Assembly (NCBI GenBank): GCA_037447605.1
Contig: CM074810.1
Span: forward strand, 3,894,912 to 3,951,950
Source of the DNA: Zygnema circumcarinatum
Lineage: Eukaryota > Streptophyta > Zygnematophyceae > Zygnematales > Zygnemataceae
DNA: 57,039 nucleotides
Direction of reading: 5' to 3'
Shown here: positions 10,091 to 19,898 of the stretch, one piece after another
Layout: the number at the start of each line of letters is the position of its first letter
Numbering within the stretch: the stretch's first letter is position 1
Made by a program: the position numbers and the translations under genes
The notes under the pieces: model-generated
What the model saw: the letters and a program-made list of their open reading frames with translations, nothing else
What the model was told of the DNA's origin: nothing
Database searches by the model: none

Positions 10091-13000
10091 ATGGCTCTCC
10101 TTCCGCGGCTCCTCTCGCGCTGCAGGAGAGCGCGCGCAGTCGCCGCGTGGCGAGTGGTAGGGGAGGCGGGTGGCGGTCCGGGCGGACGGGAGCGTGCGGG
10201 GGCCGCCTGGGGAGGGGGAAGGAGGGAGCGCATCGCTACGCTGGGCGAGGCGAGGGAGGGGGAGTTGGATATGGCGGAGGGAGGGCGCGCATTGGAGGCC
10301 GGGTCTGCGGTAAAAATTAGGGTTGAAGGGGAATCAATGGAGCGGGAGACGAGGTATGGCGAAAAGAAGGAGCTTCCTACTGTTTTTGAATGCAGGGATG
10401 AAAGCATGTGTGATGGGGTGGAGGTGAGGCGAGGACTCGGATGTGGATTAATTTTCGGGAAGTCTGGAAACAATTCGATGTGGGCTGGAAATTCGCGGAG
10501 TGGGTTAGTGTTAGGGGGAGGGTTTTTGCAATTTAGGGCGGGAATGGAAGCAAGGTTTAGTACATATGTCAGATGCGATGTAGCTGACGCGGCAGTTCAG
10601 GAGAGATTGGAGGAGCGAATTGACAATGAAGGAGGGAGAGAGGAGGACGACAGCTCGGAAGAGTTTGGAGAAGGGAGAGAGTCAGATATCGACCCGTCGA
10701 GTTCTGTTGAATGGGACGACTTGCTTTCTTGGGGGGAGAAGGGAGGGAGAGGCGATGCCAAGGGGGCGAGGGAGGGTGTGATGAAAGAAGCTGAGATGAG
10801 TAGTTCAGCTCGAACGTCAAAATTACTGAGAAGCAATGACCCTGAAGGATGCGATGGAGCGATGGAGCCTGAAGGAAGCTCTGACAGCAGCAGGAGACGT
10901 AAAAAAAAGGGGAGAGAGAAAAAAAGGAGCAAATATGAGACGCTGGAATTGACGCAGATGGTCACGGCGGTGATGGTCGGGCGGCCGAATGTCGGCAAAT
11001 CTGCTCTTTTCAATAGGTAGGGATGATAATGTTAAGGTTTTTATGGCTCTCTCTCTCACTACTCTCTTCGCATCTCTTCCTCTGCTCATTGTCTGCTCTC
11101 CCGCTCTTTTCGCCTGCCTCTTTCTCTGTTGCTCTCCCACCCTTGAGCTGCAAGTGGCCGCGTGGAACGACTGGAGGAGGGTTTCTTCCTGCTTGCAGTG
11201 CAGGCTGACTGGGAGACACGAGGCCTTGGTATACGACACCCCAGATGGTCACGTCACGCGGGATCATAAAGAAGGTGTTGCAAGAGTTGGAGATATTCGC
11301 CTCCGAGTCATCGACACGGCGGGATTGGATCCTTCTGCTACCTCGGAGAGCGTGCTTGGCAGAACCTCTCAGATTACACATAATGTGCTGAAGCGCTGCC
11401 AGTTGGCATTTTTCTTGTTGGATGGAAGGTGAGGTATTTTGCCCCTTATCCGAAATGCGCCATTTTATGTTTTTCACTCGGCCGGAAGTCATTGAGGTAT
11501 TGTCTGCTTAGGTTGACTGGCTGGGCTCGGTCACATCTGAGAGAGGGGGAGTGGAGATAAATAGGATGGCGGGAGAAAGGAAGAAGGATAAGACGAGAAG
11601 GCGATAGTATTGGAAGAGAGAGAGATACAGAAGAGAGGAGAAAGGAACAGAGAGACGGGGAGAGAAAAAAGGTGGAGGAGAAAGGTCTCACAATGTTAGA
11701 GCTTCCATGAGAAGGCTTTTCATACGTTTTTCAAAGTGGCAGGGCTGGTCTGCAGCCTCATGATGCTGAAGTCGCCACCTGGCTGCGTCGTGCAGCCCCA
11801 CATATTCGCGTCGTCCTTTTGGTGAATAAGTGTGAAGGCTTGGACGGCGATCGTGGAGGCCTTCTGCATGCGACTGTGGGGGAGGCGCATGTGCTAGGCC
11901 TGGGGGATCCTATTCCTATTTCTGCGGAGACAGGAGAAGGCCTTTCTGGCCTCTACAACAGGCTGCAGCCACTAATGGAGGCTGTGGAGAAGGAGAGAGG
12001 AGACTTGGAATTTCACGGAAACGTGGGAGGTGAGTCCGAACAGTCCGTTTTCTCGCCTTTGGGCCGCCGTTGCCGCAATGGATGTCAATGTATATGCACA
12101 CGAGTCGAAATTGCTTTGTTACCTTTGTACAACGGGGTCCGTAAAGGCTTACATTAAGGCTAAGCTCCAAAACTGTGCAGTTCGCCTTTCTGTCATTGAA
12201 TGCAAAAATCGCAGTCAGCTGAATTGAGATCCGCTTCAACTTCATCCTTCCAAAGTCATTTCCCATTTCCCATTTTTTTGAGCAGAAGAACTGGTCATTT
12301 CAGACGCATCAGAAGTTGTCTCATCGAGAGTCATCACATTGGAGAGAGGGGACAAAGGCAAAGCTGTGCCTGAAATTCCGCTCCAGCTGGCGATCTGTGG
12401 AAGGCCAAATGTGGGAAAGTCGACGCTTATGAATTCTCTTCTGGGCCAAGAGCGAGCTTTGACTGGGCCTGAACCCGGCCTCACTCGCGATTCCGTCCGA
12501 GAAAAGATTCTGTACAACGGAAAGGAAATTTGGCTGGTAGGCCGCATGGCACTTCACTGCCCTCGATGTGATAGGACGTGGGTCCCTGTTTTTGCAGTCC
12601 TATGAATGGACAATGCAACCAACATTTGAGTCTGTAGATAGAAATTCTCCACCCAGCAAATCCTGGAAGCCATAGGAACCATAATACTGCTAAATATTTT
12701 TCAGCCTCGAGCTTGTCATTTTATTTGTTTCTCGGCGGGTTAGGAGTGCTGATGATTGGCTGCGGAAGTGTGCAGGTAGACACGGCCGGTTGGATTCAAC
12801 GCGCTGAAGTAAAGGGCCGCGGCCCGGGAGCCATGGCTGCACAGGATGCTCGGAAGCGCTTGAAGCGCGCACAGGTCGTGGCACTTGTGCTCGATGCTAC
12901 GGAGGTATGGCCTTGAACATTGGATGAGCCGCATCTTCTATACGTATGCCGTGGGGGGAGTGGGATTCTTTCTGAAATGACATCCATGTCGTCATCTATA

Positions 13001-13943
13001 GTTGTTTAGAACAGATTCACGAATGAACAAAACGCCGGGGGCATAGAAAGGATGGTGGCCGGAAAGAATGGAGGAAAGAGCCGCCTAGAGTTAAAAAAAG
13101 AAAGAGGAACGAGATGATTTCGTTGAAGGGGGGGTGGTTCAGATTGCCGGGAACAGAGCAACCTTGAAGCGATCGGAGATGGCCTTAGCGCGGTGGGTGG
13201 TGGAGGAAGGGCGCGCGCTGATCATCGTTATCAACAAAATGGACACTCTAGACGAGTCCCGTCACGACGCCCTGCGGCACCAGCTGGCAAAAGCTGTCCC
13301 TCTGGAAATCAAAGCGGCCCTCCCACAGGTTCGTTCTCTCTCTCATTGTCGTCGTCGCAAGCGGTTGGTTTCTCCCTGTGAAGAGAGAGACCTTCTGTGG
13401 ACTCAAAAGCCTCTGAACCCCTGAAAGCCCTATCCTGACGCGGCACGCGATGCAGATTGGCGAAGTGCCGCTCGTGTTCACCTCTGCCGTCCGGCGGGCG
13501 GCGAGAGAGCAGCTGCTGCCGGTTGTTGAGCGCAGCTTTGAGCGCTGGTGCACTCGCCTGCCGACCTCTGCGCTCAATCGCTGGCTGCAGAAGGTGAGAA
13601 ACTCCCCAGTTTGGCGCCTTTGTGTTGTGGGTATTCTGCAGCTTTCTTCAAACCTTTTTGTTGAGAGAGAAGATAAATTGAGGGAGACAGAAAGTTGAAG
13701 TTTTGTCGCGTTTGAGTGGCGGCGCAGCTGGTGGCGGTAACGCCCCAGAGCAGCGGCGGCGGATCCGTGCGCTACCTGACACAGATCAAGGCGCGGCCGC
13801 CCACGTTTGTGGCGTTCACGTCGGGCACGAAGACTCTCGGGGAAGCAGAGCTGCGCCACTTGGCGGCGTCCCTGCGGGAAGCATTCGACCTGGGGGGCAC
13901 GCCCCTCCGCGTTTACGAGAGGCGCAAGCGCAAGCCGTCCTGA
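10091..13943 (+). CDS. DER: Der/EngA double-GTPase, predicted organellar ribosome-assembly factor
   Basis: Eight exons are 10091-11016, 11204-11428, 11743-12029, 12286-12536, 12776-12904, 13143-13328, 13456-13593 and 13728-13943; all phases agree, giving about 785 aa. The Der signature of two tandem Era-like GTPase domains plus a KH-like domain is complete. Domain 1 has P-loop GRPNVGKS (about 297-304), DTAG (346-349) and NKCE (412-415). Domain 2 has GRPNVGKS (518-525), DTAGW (565-569) and NKMD (637-640). The KH-like end contains RPPTFVAF. Bacterial Der assists assembly of the large ribosomal subunit; plant copies act in plastids or mitochondria. The ATG at 10091 sits in GCCGCCATGG and opens an Arg-rich, acid-poor leader suited to organelle import. 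About 290 residues precede domain 1, mostly low-complexity and acidic, which is far longer than bacterial Der. G4 of domain 1 ends in Glu rather than Asp. Confidence 0.93.
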
Positions 13944-14276
13944 AGAGGCCTTCTCTCTTCTCTCGCTCTGCAGAGGGACCTGATTCCACTGCACTGCTTG
14001 CCAGGCACCTGTCTGTGCGAGCTGGCGCTTCAGGTGTTCTGTCACACTGTCAAGCTGCTTTGTACGAGAAGCACTGGATGTGAATTTACAACAAAATTGT
14101 ATAACAAGTCACAAAATGTGTCTACCACTGCTGTAGTTACAGTCAATCTCCTGTGCAAAATTTGTTGACTCTATTGACGGGGAACACCTCAACATTAAAA
14201 TACAAAAAGAGAAAAAAATACATCATCAACTCTTTGAACCGTGACTGAGCTGTACACGCGTAGGCCAGACAGGCGC
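13944..14276. other. Convergent intergenic spacer
   Basis: A 333-bp spacer lies between two genes that converge. It contains the two 3' untranslated regions and AT-rich sequence around 14090-14230. I see no gene in it. Confidence 0.6.
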
Positions 14277-16478
14277 TCAAGTGGGAAGAGGGCCGTAGCC
14301 ATCGTCGGCCGCATCAAATGGGAAGCCAGCAAACAGGCTCGCAAAGAGGAGTCCAAGCGTGACGAAAATTGCGAGGAGGAAGTTGCGCACTTTCTGCCGC
14401 ATCCGAAGGGCGAGGACGCTGCTGAGAGCGGCCAGACCTGCGTCCAGCGCGAGCGCCTCATCCGGGGAGATGGCAGCCATTCTCAGAACCTCCTTGCGGG
14501 CGGCGCTCACAGTCGCGGCTGCCATCTTCACATCCCCCTTGCGGAGAAGGACCCCGAGCCTGCTCAGCTGCAGGCGGGTCGCCGCTTCCCCTTCTACAGG
14601 CGGATAATGACATTTCTTGCCCACCACTTCATTCTGCAGCTGAACAATGGACCGCATGTGAAGCCGTGCACTCTATGCACCCATCAATACTGATAAGCCT
14701 TCCTCGTCAGTTCGAGAACAACATTGAAATCCACGGGATGGAACCGCGATGAAACCATTACTGCCACCTATCACCCAATGTTTTGGAAAACAAAGCAAAA
14801 AAAAAGGACAGTCTCGACTTTTACCGATTCCGTTAGCTCTTGCTTTTTCTAAAATATAAGCATATGATAAGCACATAATAAGCACATGAGCATATGAAGA
14901 TGGCTAACGAAGCGAGCACTTACCTGTCTGACGGCATCTCCACCATCAGAGCTGGACGTTGCCAAATCCAATAGAGGGCTATGCTTTTGGTTCAAAGCCT
15001 TCTCACAAAAGTTCGTGGGAGGCGGTGTCTTGGGTGAATGTTCACTCGAGGCTGTAGCCAGAAGTCCGGCATTTTCCTCCATGGAATTTGATTCATGGGC
15101 TGTCAAGGTTTCTTCAGCAGAGTGACCCCAATAGCCTTCATAAACTTCAAATTTTCCTTGCAAGGCAGACTGGATAGATGGCGAAGCGGAAGCCAAACGA
15201 AAGGTATTTGCTTGAGCACGGGGCGAATCTTGAACAATAGAACCAGAATCGTTTGCACCTTGCAAACATAAACGCAATCCCACATCTTCCTGGCTGCTGC
15301 CAGAAGCTTGAGTTCCAGGATTATCTGATTCTGTCATGGAACTTGACGTTGGAGTGGAAGCGGACGAGCTCTCCTTCGTTCCATCCACATCTCCCGAGAG
15401 GAAGGTTCCAGCGGTCGATTTGGCTGCTGATCCTTTATCCCTGCCAACACTGTCACTTTCACCTGTGACTGTCGCCGATGAAAGGTTGATACTCTGCAGA
15501 ATAAAGCAACAATAAGAACATGGCAAAAGCCAGATTAAACAAAAAATGAGGCGAGTTAATCTCCTCCAGGAAAAAGGGGGAAAGTCTAGCTGTAAAACTT
15601 AATTAAACTTCTCATGATATCAAAATTAAATGAACATGTTACTATCAGCCATCCTATGTCAACCAAGGATAGCCAAGGCCCTGAAACACTAGCTTCAAGA
15701 TTTTCGGCATGATGCTCCCAAGCTGCATCATCCACGGAAAGATCATGTGTGATGTTCACGAAACACAAATGCACAGGTCAGTACCATCAAATTACACATG
15801 AAAGCACAGTTGCGTCATGTCAAGTGCCGAACGTGTAGTGAATCGGGAGAAAAAAAACACGATGTTTTAAGAAGAAAGTTGCGCATGCCGAACAAACTGA
15901 GTGAAACGTCATGCAGCATTGCATCACCAAAAATGAAAGAAGAAGGATACAAGTACGGCGATATCCAGAATCCCCTTCAATAGTCCAGATAAAGAGGGAA
16001 AACGAAAAATGACCTCGAGCAGGGAAATGCGCTGTGTATGATGATCAGGGAACTCCAAAACTTTCTGTCCTACCAAACCAAATGCCAAAGATGATTTCAT
16101 TCGTCGCATCATGCCGGTCAGCGGAGCAACCTCGGATGATCATTCCCCTCTCGACCATACCTCTACTACTTTCAATAAGAAATCGACGAAGGAAATCAAT
16201 ATTATTGTTTCGTTATTTCTTGGAAAGAAGAAAAATTCTATCCTCTACCGGCTGACAGTTTCAGCAAGCTTTCACCGGCATGAACTTACAGTTGCGCCCT
16301 TCACCTTGGCTGTCGCCACAGCGTTCGGTCTCACGATGTTCTTTCCCTTTGAACCAGTGACACGCGAGATGATTTGAGAACCAGAGCTGCCGCTCCCTTC
16401 ACTACTTCTAGTGCGGCCGGACTTTGAAGACTCTGAGTTCTTCGGAACGGGATGAATGTCTCTCGTTCTACTGTTCAT
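14277..16478 (-). CDS. Unknown Ser-rich protein with a single C-terminal membrane helix
   Basis: Three exons, 16478-16290, 15493-14924 and 14639-14277, join in phase 0 and give about 373 aa. I do not recognise the family. Residues 1-250 are polar and Ser/Thr-rich with no obvious domain, so probably disordered. The last 120 residues look folded: RLQLSRLGVLLRKGDVKMAA, then a helical stretch ending in the 21-residue hydrophobic segment NFLLAIFVTLGLLFASLFAGF, leaving only about 13 residues after it. That is tail-anchor topology, with the N-terminus in the cytosol. A basic MRQKVR precedes the helix, which would fit ER or another endomembrane. The acceptor of the last exon could be six bases downstream (14633). 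The gene diverges from the small membrane protein gene at 17467. Confidence 0.6.
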
Positions 16479-16660
16479 GGCTGAAGCAGCTCAGCGTAGC
16501 ACACAATGCAAAGCCTACAATTCACGAGATCATCGCTATCGAACAAAACACCTTGCAACAACTCCAGGGACCTCTTGCAAGCAGCAAGCGCAGCAGAAGC
16601 AGCCGTGAATGAGGGACCTCTTGAAAGAAAAGAAAAGCGGTCCTTCAACAGCAATTCTTT

Positions 16661-16711
<51 letters not shown>

Positions 16712-17466
16712 CCTCTGTCCCAATTCAATCAATCCCTCCCTCCCGTGCCGCGCACTGCCCGACTGCCTGGCGATGTTGGACGTCCCACGCGTCCTCCGTC
16801 CCCTGCCGCCCGCCCGCACGCCCGCCTCCAGTCGCTGACGTTTGCTTGCCAGCACTATGGCGTCATAGTGCCAATTTCGTGACGTCGCATCGCGTCACGC
16901 AGTGCGGCACAGCTGGCCTCCGTCCCCCGGAGTTGACGTCACATTTTGCACATATTGACGCCATGACCGGGTGCAGTGCAGTCCATCCGAATCCGGCCAA
17001 TCATGTCATGCCACGTGGACGAAGGTTGACGACCGAAAACTAGTTTGTGACGCTTTGTGCGCGCGCGATGGCCGATAGGGCCGCAGGGCCGCGAGGGCGG
17101 GCGGGGGAGAGAGGTTGCTGGCGGCAAACCAAACAAGCACGGTGGGCAGCGTAGAGCTGCATCCCTCCCTCCTGCAAAATGCGCGTGGCGGGTCTGCGGC
17201 AGGCAGCCGGGCGGGCGCGGCCCTCACTGCCCTTACGGGATGTCGCTAAACCAAAACTGGGCATGATATAATGACAACCGCTTCTGGACCGCGTTTCAAG
17301 ACCTCGTTGATCTCGGACAGATTGGGAGGATTAGATCGTGGCTGCTCTGTCCCCTCTCGCCACATCCCTTCCTGCCGCTGCTGAAAAGAGTAACACAGGA
17401 AGGGACGAGAGAGGTGACAAGAAGAGAGAAAGACTGTCTTCGGAGCTGGAAAATCTTCTTGAAAAC
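16479..17466. promoter_or_regulatory. Divergent intergenic region with CRE-like palindromes
   Basis: This 988-bp region between two divergent genes contains a (CT)n run at 16666-16706 and, from 16830 to 16970, a dense group of TGACG/GACGTC words. One of these is a TTGACGTCA site near 16934. There is also a perfect inverted repeat at 16852-16871. The group probably belongs to the promoter of one or both neighbours; this is inferred. Confidence 0.45.
16852..16871. repeat. Perfect inverted repeat GCACTATG-gcgt-CATAGTGC
   Basis: Two 8-base arms pair exactly around a 4-base centre, inside the TGACG-rich region about 375 bp upstream of the minus-strand gene start at 16478. It could be a dimeric transcription-factor site or a small cruciform. 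Confidence 0.7.
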
Positions 17467-18529
17467 ATGGATTACAGAATCGGACTCTTCCTGTTTTGGA
17501 GTCTTTTCTGGAGTATGTGCGCTGCAAGCTTGATTGATGTATCGCAAGCCGCAAAGCTCAGCGCGCTGTCTGCAAAATCAATGGGCAGCGTATTGGCAGT
17601 TGTGTGGGCAAGCCAAGTCATGGCAATTTCCTTCATGGAGGCCTGGGTAATACTCTCTCTACAGGGTTTTCCTTTTTCCTTTTAAACATGAAATATTTTT
17701 CAATTCTGACGAGGCCTGGATCGAACTTTAATGCTGCAGGTGTCTCTGAATTCCCTAATTCAAAGAAAGCTTTCCAGGCAATTTACAGTTGAATTGGAAC
17801 ATATTCCATGAAAATCAATGACTTCTTGCTATAGTACTCGCCGCGTGCATGCCTTTTCCATATGTTTATGAAGAGCAGTTGATTCCCAGTGACTAGATGG
17901 TTTGATCGCTTGTCATGAGGAAGTCGTCATGTATGGATGTTTGGATGTAAATAATGGATGCAGTTGCATGTTGGAGGTGGTCATGGAATGTCAGTCCGCG
18001 AGCAGACTGCCCAGGCGTCGATTTCAGAGCTGTGAAGGCGGTGGACTACCATCTTTCCCAGCATTATTCAGCCTCCCTTGAGGCTTTATTGGATTTGCAG
18101 GTGAAATTTGGCGCACCGTACCTAACCAGACCTGCGGCGTTAGATGTTGGTCGCCGCATCTTCCGGGCTTTCAACAGCATGGAGCTTGCGCATGCGGTAG
18201 CCCTCACTTTTTTTGCTTCTGTAGCCAACAAGGTGTTCCCTGACAGGAAGGCAGACTACGCCATTGGAGCGTTGGCATTGATATTGTTGACGCAAGTACT
18301 CTGGCTCACACCGCAACTCAGCCTTCTTGCATCGCATTGCATTGCCTCTGCAAGGAAAGACGAGCTTCCAGAGTCATTGCACATTGAGCAAGAAAGGCTC
18401 AAACAAGTGATAGCAGGCAAGAATAAGCCTAGCAAAGCCTTGCACGCTTTGTACATCTTCTTTGAACTGGTCAAGATCGGAGCCCTGCTTCTCCTAGTAT
18501 CCATCTGGAAGACCTCTATCGAAGGCTGA
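17467..18529 (+). CDS. Small four-helix integral membrane protein, family not recognised
   Basis: Two exons, 17467-17646 and 18101-18529, join in phase 0 at EAW/VKFGAP and give about 202 aa. Four hydrophobic segments are visible: near residues 5-25 (IGLFLFWSLFWSMCAASLI), 40-58 (MGSVLAVVWASQVMAISF), 108-128 (IGALALILLTQVLWL plus flank) and 178-197 (ELVKIGALLLLVSIW). The pattern ISFMEAWVKFGAP...LDVGRRIF...FNSMELAHAV recalls small bacterial-type membrane proteins and, more distantly, the TMEM205/DUF4149 layout. I cannot name the family with confidence. A charged loop with Lys/Glu lies between helices 3 and 4. The start is the first in-frame ATG. Confidence 0.62.
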
Positions 18530-19898
18530 ACCCAGGTTCCCTCTTGGACTTTCTCCTTAAAGAATTGGTTGCCATATTTTTTGAGCTTGTATTTCTTCCT
18601 TTTACTCCTCTTATGGCTGAACGATTGTCAATTTTTAAAAGTACATAGTTTCACCGCATGCTTCTGAAAGTTGGTTGACGGCTCGGAAGTTAAGAGATAA
18701 CGTAGTCCGTGCATAGAAAGTTTCACATGGGCTATGCAAATCAGCTGTTTGCATCATATTTTATTTGTCATCTCATAGTGTAGTTGGCCTTTCAAATTCC
18801 ATTGTTCGCTCAAACTTCTCATATTTGGAGATAACGAAACAATCTTGTATGCTTTAGTCATATATACGAGAGAAGAATCGAATATGAAGCCAACGACGTT
18901 TCTTCAGCCCTTCCAATCTCAGGGCAGGTCGACACTGTGGCTGGACACTCATGACGAGGCTGGAGAGTGTCTCTCGCTTCAGACTCTCGTCCGCATGCGG
19001 ACCATGACTGCCAAAAGGACCTGTGCCAATGTACTCCCATTCCAAAAGAGGGCAACAAAAGGGCTACTGCTGCCGCTGCTCCTGCTGCACTGCAGAGGGC
19101 ACAGCACGGCTAGCCCCCTGCTGTGCAGCCACCTACGCCTTCCCACGCGCAGAAGCAGCAGCAGTGGCTTCCACGCTTTGACTTGCAAGCTCCCTCAAGC
19201 AATTCACACCGCAACAGCCCCATCCTCTCCAGAACAGGCGACAGTGTCCCCTGGATAGGCTGCTGCCATGGCGTGAAGCTCACCTTGAATCTCATGCTTG
19301 CAGTAGTTTCGGCAGTCAGGCGGCCATGCGTTAGATCGGTTCTCAGAATGGCCAGCACAGTCCAGAAGAAAGGGCCGAGCCAGGCGTGTCGTCCTCTCTT
19401 TCTCTCTCTGCCTCTCCGACTCTGAACGCAACGGCGCTGCGCGCGACGAGCGTGCGGTACGCGGCCCCGCCCCGCCAAAGAGCGGGGGAGAGGGAGGTCA
19501 GGCGGCGGCGCTGGCCTCGGCGCTGGAGCAGGAGCAGGGTCCCTACCGCCATAGGCCCGGGCCCAGTCCCAGTCCTGGCCGCCATGCCGGTGTGCCGCTG
19601 AAGGGCGCCTGCTGCTCCTGCTGCTGCTGCCGTACTGCGTAGCTTCGATTTCGCGGCTTGCGCTCCCGATGGCGATGCAGCACAGCCGGCACGGCTGTGC
19701 ACCACCCCCCTTTTTTTTTTAAAGGGCAACCATGCGTTGCTTCACTCGCCGTGAGGACGATGAGGCGAGCCTAATCTGTGCTCTGTCATCACATCAATAC
19801 TTGGAATGTCCTCAGCACTAGACTTAGGTTTAGGGCTAGTGTAAGGGGACGGGAGGACGAGCATTTCTGAAACATTAGCCTCGGGCGAAGTGCCAGAA
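18530..19898. other. Intergenic region; possible unrecognised small minus-strand gene
   Basis: No confident gene is present. On the minus strand an ATG at about 19585 opens a basic leader (MAARTGTGPGPMAVGTLLLL). Further down, a 45-codon frame around 19040-18880 (EWEYIGTGPFGSHGPHADES) has a gene-like look. I could not join these by consistent splice sites or recognise a family, so I do not model a CDS. A TTTTTTTTTT run is at about 19711-19720. Confidence 0.35.
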
